A DNA stretch of 64,000 bases from an uncultured Methanomicrobiales archaeon. Lineage in GTDB: Archaea > Thermoplasmatota > Thermoplasmata > Methanomassiliicoccales > Methanomethylophilaceae. A model generated the notes under the pieces. The model was not told the DNA's origin. It saw nothing but the letters and a program-made list of their open reading frames with translations, and did not search any database. The stretch spans positions 6,534 through 70,533 of the forward strand of contig CALAVG010000232.1 in NCBI GenBank assembly GCA_937892275.1, written 5' to 3'. The position numbers and the translations under genes are program-made. Shown here piece after piece: positions 32,972-41,993 of the stretch (position 1 is its first letter; each line of letters begins with the position of its first letter).

Positions 32972-34282
32972 TCACATGTAAGCGTTCTCACCGTGCTCGA
33001 TTATGTCCTGTCCGATGAGCATCTCCTCCTCGGTCACGCGAACTCTCATGAATTTGGAGATCACGAATATGATGCAGTAGGAGACGGCGAAGCAGAATAC
33101 GAGGGTGGTGATTACCGCTAAGATCTGTCCTATGAACAGGTCCGCTGAGCCGTATATCAGACCGGCGACACCTCCTGTGTAGTCTGGGTTGGCGAGTATT
33201 CCGGTAGCAATGGCTCCCCAGATACCTCCGACACCGTGGACAGCGAAGACGTCCAGGGCATCATCCAGCTTCTCCCTTCCCTTGGTGTATCTGACCGCGA
33301 AGAAGCACAGTACCCCGGTGACGGCACCGATGAGCATCGCTTCAGGTACCCCAACATAGCCGGCAGCAGGGGTTATACCGACGAGTCCTGCTATCGAACC
33401 CGCTATCATTCCCAGTACACCTACGCGTCCTACCATGTAGTATTGGACCGCGAACCAGGCGATCATACCGCATGCCGCGGATGTCATCGTCACCAGTATC
33501 ACGCGTACCGCTTCCCCGTTCGCGGAGAGTCCGGATCCTCCGTTGAATCCGATCCATCCGAACCACAGAAGGGCGCATCCGAGGAACGCTAGAGGGATGT
33601 TGTGGGCTCTCGAGTTGCGGACCATATCGCTTCTCTTACCGGCGAAGAGGACCAGTGCGATACCAGTGATACCGGCGCAGATGTGCACCACCGTACCTCC
33701 TGCATAATCGAGTACCGTCAGATACTGATCGAACAGTCCCCCTCCCCACACCCAGTGGGCCATTGGAGCATATACTATGACGGACCAGATCGCAAGGAAC
33801 CAGACCATCGCTGTGTATCTGATACGTTCGGCGCATGCACCGAGTACGATAGCTGCTGTCACCATTGCGAACATCCCTTGGAATATGGCGAACTCCATCT
33901 CCGAGATCCCTGTAGGGGCGTTCTCGGTCACACCGTTCAGGAACATGTGCTCCAGGTCGCCTATGATGGTACCTTCCCCACTGAACGACAGCGAATATCC
34001 CACCACTACCCACGAGACTGTCATGACACCAATGGCTATGAGCGTCTGGGTTATCATCGACGACATGCTCTGTTTCCTCAGCATGCCCCCGTAGAAGAAC
34101 GCGATCCCCGGTGACATTATGAACACCAGTGCGGAGCATACCAGTATCCAGGTGATGCTTCCGGTATCCTCGGTCTGTTCCTCGGTCCCGGCGTCGGAAC
34201 CCTGAATATTATAGATCATTATTGTGGCGCACAGTACAAGGGCCACCGCTGCAAACATTGCTATTCTTTTTTTCGTTCCCAT
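32972..34282 (-). CDS. amt: ammonium transporter (Amt family)
   Basis: 436 residues, an N-terminal signal-like helix then eleven predicted membrane spans. Amt landmarks include FFYGGML, the AHWVWGGG pore segment, the DYAGGTVVHI motif with one pore His, and FAVHGVGG with the other. It conducts ammonium into the cell. A strong AGGAGG ribosome site precedes the ATG. GlnK follows in the same transcript. Confidence 0.95.
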   Translation of the reverse strand: MGTKKRIAMFAAVALVLCATIMIYNIQGSDAGTEEQTEDTGSITWILVCSALVFIMSPGIAFFYGGMLRKQSMSSMITQTLIAIGVMTVSWVVVGYSLSFSGEGTIIGDLEHMFLNGVTENAPTGISEMEFAIFQGMFAMVTAAIVLGACAERIRYTAMVWFLAIWSVIVYAPMAHWVWGGGLFDQYLTVLDYAGGTVVHICAGITGIALVLFAGKRSDMVRNSRAHNIPLAFLGCALLWFGWIGFNGGSGLSANGEAVRVILVTMTSAACGMIAWFAVQYYMVGRVGVLGMIAGSIAGLVGITPAAGYVGVPEAMLIGAVTGVLCFFAVRYTKGREKLDDALDVFAVHGVGGIWGAIATGILANPDYTGGVAGLIYGSADLFIGQILAVITTLVFCFAVSYCIIFVISKFMRVRVTEEEMLIGQDIIEHGENAYM

Positions 34283-34415
34283 CCGATTCCTCCTGTCGGT
34301 TCACGGACGGTGATAATGGATTTGCATTCCGTATTTGAAACAGTATCCTTCGTTCTGACATGGAGAAAAATGAAGTGTGTGGCTCCTGACTTTTTAGGGC
34401 ATACGGGTCAGAATA

Positions 34416-34561
34416 TGTCTGATATTGGACAGAATTGTATGATTTGTACTTTGGTTTACAATATTGGACCGAAATCCGTCCGATGTCACACAATCGGAAG
34501 GCGTTGTCCTCCGCAGTATAGGGTCAGTAGGACAAGGAATCCCCTAATTTCTATATCGGAC
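34416..34561. promoter_or_regulatory. repeated ATATYGGAC motifs between amt and carbonic anhydrase
   Basis: ATATTGGAC at 34422-34430 and 34461-34469, and ATATCGGAC at 34553-34561. The first two lie in dyads TGTC-N8-GACA (34416-34431) and GGAC-N8-GTCC (34466-34481). They look like binding sites for one regulator in the divergent promoter region. The gap 34283-34579 shows no coding sequence apart from an in-frame N-terminal extension of the carbonic anhydrase frame, which is judged non-coding. Confidence 0.4.
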
Positions 34562-34579
34562 GACCAGTTACCCCGTCCC

Positions 34580-35155
34580 ATGGCATCGCACTCCGCACCC
34601 AGAGGTAACATATCCGCACAGGAAGCATTGAACAGGCTCAGGGAGGGCAATTCCCTGTTCGTCAAACATGTAGAGTATTGCGGGGATATAACCGAGGAGA
34701 GGGTCAAGGATGCAGCAATCAACGGTCAGCACCCTTACGCGGCCATCGTCAGCTGTTCCGATTCCCGTGTGATACCCGAGGTGATATTCTCCGCAGGTAT
34801 CGGAGAGCTCTTTGTGATTAGGACCGCAGGGAATGTCGTCGACGATATCAACACCATGGGCAGCCTGGAATACGCGGTCGACCATCTCGGATGCAATCTC
34901 ATTGTCGTCATGGGCCATACGAAGTGCGGGGCCGTCGCCGAGGCCCTAAACGGATTCCATGAGGAGCATGCTATCCGTATCATCAAGGAGATCGCAGACG
35001 GTATCGGTGACGAGAGGGATCCCACGAAGGCATCCATATTGAACATAAAGAACAGCGTCCGTCTGATAAAGGAGGACATGGACCATAGGAACGGTCTCAG
35101 GATAATCGGCGCTCTCTACGACATCGAGACAGGTGGCGTTGAATTCATCGATTGA
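34580..35155 (+). CDS. beta-class carbonic anhydrase
   Basis: 191 residues from ATG 34580. Zinc ligands Cys59 (in SCSDSR, with the Asp-Arg dyad Asp61/Arg63), His113 and Cys116 (in GHTKCGA) are all present. It interconverts CO2 and bicarbonate in the cytoplasm. A TATA-like stretch (TAATTTCTATAT, about 34545-34556) lies about 30 bp upstream, so the mRNA is probably leaderless. The in-frame extension upstream to 34310 has no family similarity. Confidence 0.92.
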   Translation: MASHSAPRGNISAQEALNRLREGNSLFVKHVEYCGDITEERVKDAAINGQHPYAAIVSCSDSRVIPEVIFSAGIGELFVIRTAGNVVDDINTMGSLEYAVDHLGCNLIVVMGHTKCGAVAEALNGFHEEHAIRIIKEIADGIGDERDPTKASILNIKNSVRLIKEDMDHRNGLRIIGALYDIETGGVEFID

Positions 35156-36781
35156 TCAGCCGAGGACGATCATATCCTTCAGTTTCTCGACCACCGACGG
35201 GTCCTCTATCACGGCTGCAAGCTCCTCCATACTGGAGAACGGCCTCTCCATCACGAGCTTGCTGGCTCTTTTCTTTCCGATCCCGGGGAGTCCCGCAAGG
35301 GATGACATGGGCATGTGATTGATGTCGAAGGGATACGTTATCCCGGTGATGGAACGGAATCCCCATTCGGTCACGAAGACGTCGTAGAACTCATCCGTAT
35401 CCACCTTGTAAGGGATTCCGACGAGCAGCGGGTATGAACCGATCTGCCTACCGAATGTGGTGTTACCGTCGTTCAGCTCCATGTAGACGTCCTTGAGGAT
35501 GGTACCGTAAGGTACGATGCGCTCGAGCATGACGCGGTCGATATCCTCCCTGACCTCTTCCTTGAACTTCTTGAATCTGTGCTGGTCGACCTTGACCTCG
35601 AAAGGCCTTCTCACAGGAAGGACCTGACGGATGTTGATACGGCGGATCATCAGGTCCTCGTCCTTCATCCTGTTCAGGATCTCCTTGTCCATCTCGTAGG
35701 TCTGCTTCGTCTCGCCGTCGAGTCCGCAGATGATGTTGATTCCGGGAAGGAGTTTCGGCATTCCGCGTTCTCCCCTCTCCGAACCCACCTTGTTGATGAG
35801 TCTGACCGCGTCCATGACCTGGTCGGGCATGCTGTTGAGATTGTTCTCGGTGATCACGAACGGATCGGCGGTCTCCATACCAAGTGCCAGCACGTTCCCG
35901 TCGGTACAGTTGTCGGCTATGATGCGGAGGATCTCCTCGGCCTCTTCCGGATATGTCGCGATGATCGCAGGGTTGGCGTTGTCCACATGGATAGTGTCGA
36001 ATCCCATTGCCTTGAGACCCTCGAAAAGCTCCCTCACGGCGGACGGATTCGGACGCGGTGTCTCGGAGTCGTCCTCTGATCCGAAGGATACGATGCATGT
36101 CTGCCCGCCTATCCTTATGTTCCTCACGCCGAGGTCCCTCAGTCTCTGGGCTTCCGCAAGGATATCGTCGGGGGATCTCATCAACGGTTTCCCTTTCATC
36201 GGTTCTATGCAGTAGGAGCATCCTCCTGACTTGTAGCGGTGGCATCCCCTGTATGATTCTATCTCAGCGACCAATGGTTCTGGGAAGTCCTGATGCTGTG
36301 TCACGATGTCGGCACCTAGCATCATCCACCTGTTCCATTCATCCAGGGTCCTGTATCTCTCCAGGACCTCCTTACCGGATATACCGTCATAGAGCGAAGC
36401 TGCAGGATCCTGTTTGATAATGAAATCGAAGGCCTCGGCCTCCTTGGAGTCCGCAGCCGATCCGCTGATCATCTTCCATCCCTTCAGTTTCGGGGTGATC
36501 TCCGAGAGCTCCTTGAGGGACATGGGCATGGTTCTCAGATACTTACCTGGCACAGTGTTTCCCGATAGTACAACGGTCACTGCCGCATCCGGTATCCTCC
36601 TGCCCTTGCGGATCATGTCTATGGAGATGTATTCCACCCTGTCTGCACCCGCATCCAATGCGGCCCCGGCTATGGAGCGGATCATCGGGGAGATGTACGG
36701 AGGTACACCTAGGGCAGCGGGATCGTCGATGTATCCGTCGATCAGGGCTATTACAATCTCCTTTACCATCTGAGGTATCAA
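35156..36781 (-). CDS. radical SAM protein with helix-hairpin-helix domain (COG1031 type)
   Basis: 541 residues. TTG 36781 follows an AGGAG site by 7 bases; ATG 36769 is the alternative start. The N-terminal ~150 residues resemble a cobalamin-binding-like fold region. The radical SAM cluster CHRYKSGGCSYC (spacing unlike the canonical CxxxCxxC) is followed by a barrel with IRIGGQTCI and LALGMETAD. The C-terminal helix-hairpin-helix (SSLAGLPGIGKKRASKLV, about 490-510) should bind nucleic acid. This architecture is the archaeal COG1031 family of unknown reaction, probably an RNA modification enzyme. Confidence 0.8.
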   Translation of the reverse strand: MIPQMVKEIVIALIDGYIDDPAALGVPPYISPMIRSIAGAALDAGADRVEYISIDMIRKGRRIPDAAVTVVLSGNTVPGKYLRTMPMSLKELSEITPKLKGWKMISGSAADSKEAEAFDFIIKQDPAASLYDGISGKEVLERYRTLDEWNRWMMLGADIVTQHQDFPEPLVAEIESYRGCHRYKSGGCSYCIEPMKGKPLMRSPDDILAEAQRLRDLGVRNIRIGGQTCIVSFGSEDDSETPRPNPSAVRELFEGLKAMGFDTIHVDNANPAIIATYPEEAEEILRIIADNCTDGNVLALGMETADPFVITENNLNSMPDQVMDAVRLINKVGSERGERGMPKLLPGINIICGLDGETKQTYEMDKEILNRMKDEDLMIRRINIRQVLPVRRPFEVKVDQHRFKKFKEEVREDIDRVMLERIVPYGTILKDVYMELNDGNTTFGRQIGSYPLLVGIPYKVDTDEFYDVFVTEWGFRSITGITYPFDINHMPMSSLAGLPGIGKKRASKLVMERPFSSMEELAAVIEDPSVVEKLKDMIVLG

Positions 36782-36809
36782 CGGACTACTCCTATTTGTT
36801 AATGAGTCG

Positions 36810-37001
36810 TCACTTGAACAGGAAGAACAACGGTATAGCTAAGATGAATCCGCTCAGACAGCACGGGAAACAGCAGTCGTCGGTGCAGTCCATCAGCATG
36901 CTGCCGAAGGTCCCGGAGGGATCGCCGGAGAAGGTGTTCTCCGTCCATCCGTCATTCGATTGGAGAAGATATTTGGTTAGCATGGAGTCGATCGGTTCCA
37001 T
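36810..37001 (-). CDS. short Cys-rich protein with C-terminal membrane helix
   Basis: 63 residues; CTDDCCFPCCLSG gives five Cys in 10 residues next to a hydrophobic helix ending LFFLFK. Such Cys clusters beside a tail anchor suggest lipidation or metal binding. It begins 4 bases after the stop of the upstream gene at 37006, so the two are likely cotranscribed. No family is recognised. Confidence 0.55.
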   Translation of the reverse strand: MEPIDSMLTKYLLQSNDGWTENTFSGDPSGTFGSMLMDCTDDCCFPCCLSGFILAIPLFFLFK

Positions 37002-37005
37002 GCAA

Positions 37006-37236
37006 TCACATGCCCCTGAGTTCCTTCATCTCTTTCCTGAGGGATTCGACCTCTGTCTGGAGGTCGGAGATCTGCTTGTGCAGCCTATCGAGCATATCCA
37101 TCTCGACGTAATGCGCATGGAACATGTTGTATTCGAAGCGTTCTCCTCCTTTGACCTGGGCGTATGTCTTGTTGAAGTAATCCCTTGCGATCTGTTGTGT
37201 CGATTTTCCATAGTTGTCGTCCGTGAACCATCCCAT
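37006..37236 (-). CDS. small coiled-coil hypothetical protein
   Basis: 76 residues: an aromatic N-terminal part (MGWFTDDNYGKSTQQIARDYFNKTY) and a C-terminal coiled coil with heptads (LDRLHKQISDLQTEVESLRKEMKEL). The function is unknown. It is the first gene of a probable two-gene unit with the Cys-rich membrane protein downstream. Confidence 0.6.
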   Translation of the reverse strand: MGWFTDDNYGKSTQQIARDYFNKTYAQVKGGERFEYNMFHAHYVEMDMLDRLHKQISDLQTEVESLRKEMKELRGM

Positions 37237-37374
37237 GGTATCATCTGAGAAGGGCCCCGGTGCGAGAATATTTCAATGATTGCCGTGTCAAGTCAGATTC
37301 TCTGTCAAGGATATCAGTTGTACCGACAATGAGTAAGATCGATATCGGCTCTTTTTCAACTCTTACTACGGTTT

Positions 37375-37422
37375 TATAAGTATAAGTATAAGTTCAAGTA
37401 TAAGTATAAGTCAAAGTGTAAG
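37375..37422 (+). repeat. eight tandem 6-bp units (TATAAG consensus) before a regulator gene
   Basis: Units in order: TATAAG x3, TTCAAG, TATAAG x2, TCAAAG, TGTAAG. The block ends 13 bp before the ATG of the AlbA/ATPase regulator at 37436. The array overlaps where the TATA box and transcript start must lie, so copy number or occupancy could set expression. Confidence 0.85.
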
Positions 37423-37435
37423 TGTTGTTGTTAGT

Positions 37436-38932
37436 ATGTCATTACCGGTGAACATTGAGAACATAGTGTACGGAAAGAGGATAGAGAGCAGCCGTGTCGA
37501 ATACAAATCCGGCTGGAATCCCACGAAGATCCTGCATACGGTATGCGCCTTCGCCAACGATATAGAGGAGGTCGGAGGAGGATATATCCTGGTAGGCATC
37601 TCCGAAGAGGATGGCCTGAATGTCATCGGTCTCACCGACAGTGAATTGAAGAAGATCGAGAACGAGCTCTTCAGCATCTGCAATCTCATCACACCCCATT
37701 ACATCCCCGGTTTCTCCGTGGAAGAGATTGACGGAAAGAAGATAGCCGTCATCTGGGCCGTATCGGATGTCAACAGGCCGTTCCGTTGCCCGGTATCCAT
37801 CGGGAAGAAGAGCGAGATATCAAATTCCGAACGTGCATGCTTCATCAGGAAGATGTCCCACACCATCAGGGCATCCCAGGAGGAGGAGCTCAATCTCCTC
37901 ATCAGAAGGGAGAACCCGTCGTTCGACAGTCTGATGAACGTAGGTGCCTCTGTCGAGGATATCCACATGAACCTTGTGAACGAATACCTGATCAGGGTGG
38001 GCAGCAAGCTCCACCTGAAGGAATACGACAGGAACACGCTTCTCAGGATGATGAACCTGATCAAAGGCCCCGAGGAAGTCGTGAAGCCGATAAACGTCGC
38101 TCTGATGATGTTCAACTCTCATCCCGAGGATTTCTTCCCGTATGCCAGGATCGATGTCGTATTCAAGAAGGATCCAACAGGGTCCGAAATGACGGAGTAC
38201 ACTTTCGACGGACCCTTGGATTCCCAGATAAGGGGCGCATTGCAGCTCCTGAAAGAGCAGGCCATAAGCACCAAGATAATCAAGGTGGAAGGGCAGGCCG
38301 AGGCGCTGAGACTGAAGAGCTACCCATTCGGGGCGTTGGAGGAGGCCGTTGTTAACGCGGTGTACCACAAGAGCTACAGTCAGAATGAGCCAGTAACCAT
38401 AACCGTGAACCAGGATTCGATCGATATCCTCAATCTTCCCGGGCCCGACCCGAGCATATCGGACGAGAGCATCAGGGAGCACAGGATGATTTCCACCCAT
38501 TACAGGAACAAGCGTCTCGGCGACTTCCTGAAGGAACTCGGATTGGCCGAAGGCCGCAATACCGGTATCCCGAAGATCATCAAGGAGATGGAGGACAACG
38601 GATCCGAACCTCCCGTTTTCATGACCGACGAGGGACGCAGCTACATGAGGGTGGTCCTTCCGATCCACAGCGCATTCAGGACATCAGAGCAATCGATTCG
38701 GAAAGAAGATGGAAGGAGGGATCCGGCGGATATGGAATCCGACATCCTGGAGATACTCAGGAGGGAAGGATGCCTAACGACCAGGGACATCTCAGAGAGG
38801 CTCGGATATCCCACGATTCCGAGCAACCTGAGGAAGAGATTGAATTCCATGCTGGCCGAAGGCAAGATATCGTACCTCTACCCGGAATCACCGAAGTCAT
38901 CCAAGCAGAGGCTGTGCCTGAAGAGTCATTGA
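37436..38932 (+). CDS. AlbA_2/Schlafen-type regulator with ATPase-like and winged-helix domains
   Basis: 498 residues. The N-terminal AlbA_2 domain (about 15-130; SSRVEYKSGW, GGGYILVGISEE) is followed by an HATPase_c_4-like segment (FGALEEAVVNAVYHKSY, then GPDPSISDESI and GLAEGRNTGIPKIIKEM). A C-terminal winged helix begins near 440 (LEILRREGCLTTRDISERLGYP). Such proteins are usually annotated as transcriptional regulators with an RNA/DNA-binding Schlafen domain, and some take part in phage defence. Eight TATAAG-like hexamers just upstream may be its own binding array. Confidence 0.82.
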   Translation: MSLPVNIENIVYGKRIESSRVEYKSGWNPTKILHTVCAFANDIEEVGGGYILVGISEEDGLNVIGLTDSELKKIENELFSICNLITPHYIPGFSVEEIDGKKIAVIWAVSDVNRPFRCPVSIGKKSEISNSERACFIRKMSHTIRASQEEELNLLIRRENPSFDSLMNVGASVEDIHMNLVNEYLIRVGSKLHLKEYDRNTLLRMMNLIKGPEEVVKPINVALMMFNSHPEDFFPYARIDVVFKKDPTGSEMTEYTFDGPLDSQIRGALQLLKEQAISTKIIKVEGQAEALRLKSYPFGALEEAVVNAVYHKSYSQNEPVTITVNQDSIDILNLPGPDPSISDESIREHRMISTHYRNKRLGDFLKELGLAEGRNTGIPKIIKEMEDNGSEPPVFMTDEGRSYMRVVLPIHSAFRTSEQSIRKEDGRRDPADMESDILEILRREGCLTTRDISERLGYPTIPSNLRKRLNSMLAEGKISYLYPESPKSSKQRLCLKSH

Positions 38933-39048
38933 TAGGTTGGAAACCTTTCGATCCGCGGTCACTTATTCTTAAATATATAGCATCGGAATGAGGGTCATTA
39001 CCGACAACGGCTGGCGATGGGTATCAGCACGTATCGAGGTGAATTGAA

Positions 39049-40398
39049 ATGGCAAACGACCAGGAAATATCCGTAGAAGAGCGTCTGGCCAAGGCGAAGA
39101 AGCCAGGACAGGACGCAATGAAGATGCACCCCTACTACGGGGGGAAGATCGAGGTCGTCCCGAAGGCATGTGTAAGGTCCTTCGACGACTTCTCCGTTTG
39201 GTACTCCCCGGGAGTGGCGGAGCCTTGTAAGGACATCGCAGCTAATCCCGATAAGGTATACGAGCACACATGGAAATGGAACACCGTTGCCGTGGTGTCG
39301 GACGGAACACGTGTCCTCGGTCTCGGAGATATCGGACCCGAAGCCGCCATGCCAGTCATGGAGGGAAAGGGAATGCTGTTCAAGTACCTCGGCGGAGTGG
39401 ACTGCGTCCCCATCTGTCTGGATACCAAGGATCCCGATAAGATCATCGAGACCGTCAGGCTCATCGCGCCCTCGTTCGGAGGAATCAACCTCGAGGATAT
39501 CTCGAATCCCAAGTGCTTCGACATCCTTGATGAGCTCAGGAGGGACTGCAAGATCCCCGTATGGCACGACGATCAACAGGGAACCGCAACAGTCGAGGTC
39601 GCAGGTGCGATCAACGCGATGAAGCTCGTCGGAAAGAAGCTCGAGGATGCTAACATCACCGTCATCGGTGCGGGAGCCGCATCCATTGCCATCGCGAGAC
39701 TCCTCCTCGCCACCGGATTCAAGCCCGAGCACATGTGCATGTGCGACTCGAAGGGAATCCTCAACCAGTCCAGGTCGGACGTGGAGAAGGATTTCAAGCA
39801 GAAGTGGGAGATCTGTAAGAAGACCAACGGAGCCGGCAAGACCGGCGGAATGAAGGAGGCCTTCGAGGGAGCGGACATAGTCATCGCCGCATCCAAGCCC
39901 GGACCGGGGACCATCCCTCCGGAGTACGTCGACCTCATGGCCGATGACCCCGTCATCTTCGCCACCGCCAACCCGATCCCCGAGATCTGGCCCTGGGAGG
40001 CGAAGGAGCACGGATGTAAGATCTTCGCCACCGGCAGGTCCGACTTCCCCAACCAGGTCAACAACTCGATGGGATTCCCCGCTATCTTCCGCGGAGTCCT
40101 CGATGTGAGGGCCAAGACCATCACCGACGAGATGTGCATCGCAGCGGCCAAGTCCCTTGCGGCATCCGCCGAGAAGAAGGGAATCACCCCCGAGTACATC
40201 GTCCCGACCATGTCGGAGACCGAGGTCTTCATCGACGAGGCCGTCGCAGTAGGAGCGAAGGCACAGGAGCAGGGCGTCGCCAGGCTCAAGCTCTCCAAGC
40301 AGGAGATGCACGACAGGGCAGAGTTCATGATCAACAGATCCAGGAACCTCACCGCCCAGATGATGAAGGAAGGCTTCATCAAAGAATACGTCGAGTGA
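39049..40398 (+). CDS. malic enzyme (oxaloacetate-decarboxylating malate dehydrogenase)
   Basis: 449 residues, bacterial short form. Active-site blocks: VWYSPGVAEPCKDI (catalytic Tyr), GLGDIGPEAAMPVMEGKG, VWHDDQQGTATV (metal ligands) and the NAD(P) fold VIGAGAASIAIARLL. It converts malate to pyruvate and CO2 (or the reverse), linking the incomplete TCA branch to pyruvate and providing NAD(P)H. It is monocistronic, and its 3' hairpin is nearly identical to that after the thiolase gene. Confidence 0.92.
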   Translation: MANDQEISVEERLAKAKKPGQDAMKMHPYYGGKIEVVPKACVRSFDDFSVWYSPGVAEPCKDIAANPDKVYEHTWKWNTVAVVSDGTRVLGLGDIGPEAAMPVMEGKGMLFKYLGGVDCVPICLDTKDPDKIIETVRLIAPSFGGINLEDISNPKCFDILDELRRDCKIPVWHDDQQGTATVEVAGAINAMKLVGKKLEDANITVIGAGAASIAIARLLLATGFKPEHMCMCDSKGILNQSRSDVEKDFKQKWEICKKTNGAGKTGGMKEAFEGADIVIAASKPGPGTIPPEYVDLMADDPVIFATANPIPEIWPWEAKEHGCKIFATGRSDFPNQVNNSMGFPAIFRGVLDVRAKTITDEMCIAAAKSLAASAEKKGITPEYIVPTMSETEVFIDEAVAVGAKAQEQGVARLKLSKQEMHDRAEFMINRSRNLTAQMMKEGFIKEYVE

Positions 40399-40412
40399 TT
40401 CTAAACATTTCA

Positions 40413-40426
40413 GGGCTTTCGGGCCC
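40413..40426 (+). terminator. UUCG-type hairpin after malic enzyme
   Basis: GGGCT-TTCG-GGCCC stem-loop 14 bases after the stop, with flanks AACATTTCA and ATCTTTCC like those at 7361-7390. Confidence 0.5.
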
Positions 40427-40490
40427 ATCTTTCCATTGATGTTGACAAGTGGGTGCTGTATTCAAATACTTGTTATTATATGGAGTAATT

Positions 40491-41096
40491 ATGATATATA
40501 CGGGAGAGATGATTCTCGATGGTTATTCATTCGAGGAGAAGCCGTATTCGAACCCACGTATGAAGTTGAGCAGAGAGGTCAAGGCAGGCAAGTACATGAG
40601 GATCAAGAGAGATATGTACGTGACCGACAGAGACATACCTAAGACCGCTCTGGCACAGGCGATTTACGGGCCCTCCTATATATCATTCGATTACGCATTG
40701 TCATACTACGGGGTGATTCCGGAATTCGCGCACAACGTCACATGCGCAACATTCGGAAAGCATAAGGATAAGGCATTCGAGACCGATATTTGCAACTATT
40801 ATTATACAGATGTACCAACGAAAGTATTCCCAATAGGTATCGAATGCAAGAGGATTTACGATTATGCATATCATATCGCGACAATAGAGAAGGCGCTATG
40901 TGACAAGCTTTACAAGATTCCGCCGGTGACCAATCGTAACGAGTTCGAGGAGTTACTGTTCGACGACATCAGATTCGACGAGATAGCAATAACAAATCTG
41001 GATAACCAATTGATATCAGAACTGAGCGACTCATACAGATGCAGGAACGTGACGATGCTGAATCGTTATCTGAAATCATTGGAAGGATTAGCATGA
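40491..41096 (+). CDS. AbiEi-family antitoxin
   Basis: About 201 residues from ATG 40491 (GGAG 5 bases before it; GTG 40449 and ATG 40509 are alternatives). The core (RIKRDMYV, PSYISFDYALSYYGVIPE, VTCATFGKHKDK, ATIEKALCDKLY) matches AbiEi antitoxins of type IV toxin-antitoxin systems, which bind the promoter as repressors. The usual N-terminal winged helix is short here. It overlaps the toxin gene by ATGA. Confidence 0.85.
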   Translation: MIYTGEMILDGYSFEEKPYSNPRMKLSREVKAGKYMRIKRDMYVTDRDIPKTALAQAIYGPSYISFDYALSYYGVIPEFAHNVTCATFGKHKDKAFETDICNYYYTDVPTKVFPIGIECKRIYDYAYHIATIEKALCDKLYKIPPVTNRNEFEELLFDDIRFDEIAITNLDNQLISELSDSYRCRNVTMLNRYLKSLEGLA

Positions 41097-41947
41097 GCAT
41101 ACTTTCTACAATCGAGAAAGAGCCGACTACAGAGCCGGATGTAGCTCTGAATACCGCAAGGGAGATCATACAGGAGGCCATCCTATCGGGTCTGTCCCGT
41201 AGCAATTTCTTCGGTCACGCAGCACTCCAGGGAGGTACCTCACTCAGGATCTTCCACGGACTGGATAGATTCTCGGAGGATCTGGATTTCTGTGTGGTGG
41301 AAGACGGGTATGAGGTGGATTTCGACCAGATGTCCGATTACATAAGCAACGAGCTGAGGTCCCTGGGACTTGAATACCATCTGGACAAGGTCAAGAGGAG
41401 CGACGGCAACATCACCGGATGTTTCATTGAAGGTAATGCAGTGGAGACGCTGTCCCTGATGGGATATCAGGAGAAGTTGCTGAAGCAGGTGCATTCGAAC
41501 ACCTTGCTGAAGGTCAAGATCGATATAGACAAAGAGATACCCGGAGGATTCGGTCTGGAACATATCTACAAGGCCTACCCATTCAATTACGGGGCCACAC
41601 TCTTGGATCTCCCGAGTCTGTATGCCGGGAAGACATCCGCAGTGATCACACGTCATTGGGGGAACAGGGTCAAGGGCCGTGACCTGTACGATTTCGAATG
41701 GTACGTGAACAGGGAGGCCGTACTGAACACACGCTTCCTTGAGAACAACCTGATCTGGGAAGGACTGGTCAAGGAATCGGAATTGAACAGGGATCTGCTG
41801 CTCTCCATACTCGAGGAGCGTTTCAACAAGATCGACTTCGACAGCGCTCTCAGCGATCTGAGGGCATTCGTTCCGTCGTCCAAGGTGCCGACCGATTGGA
41901 ACGCAGAACACTTCATTGAGGTGTCCAAAAGACTGATCATGAAGTGA
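41093..41947 (+). CDS. AbiEii-family nucleotidyltransferase toxin
   Basis: 284 residues from ATG 41093. The nucleotidyltransferase motif GGTSLRIFHGLDRFSEDLDF is intact (GGS-like motif and metal-binding SEDLDF), followed by KVKIDID and KGRDLYDFEWYV, as in AbiEii/MenT toxins that block translation by modifying tRNA or bind GTP. Coupled to the AbiEi gene, it forms a complete and apparently intact pair that can protect against phage by abortive infection. Confidence 0.88.
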   Translation: MSILSTIEKEPTTEPDVALNTAREIIQEAILSGLSRSNFFGHAALQGGTSLRIFHGLDRFSEDLDFCVVEDGYEVDFDQMSDYISNELRSLGLEYHLDKVKRSDGNITGCFIEGNAVETLSLMGYQEKLLKQVHSNTLLKVKIDIDKEIPGGFGLEHIYKAYPFNYGATLLDLPSLYAGKTSAVITRHWGNRVKGRDLYDFEWYVNREAVLNTRFLENNLIWEGLVKESELNRDLLLSILEERFNKIDFDSALSDLRAFVPSSKVPTDWNAEHFIEVSKRLIMK

Positions 41948-41993
41948 CCTTCCCAGCGACAACGGTAAAACCATAGATGATCATCCCTGTTCC

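Noticed and set aside
34310..34579. N-terminal extension of carbonic anhydrase
   Set aside because: No homology, contains the promoter motifs, and a TATA box lies about 30 bp before ATG 34580.
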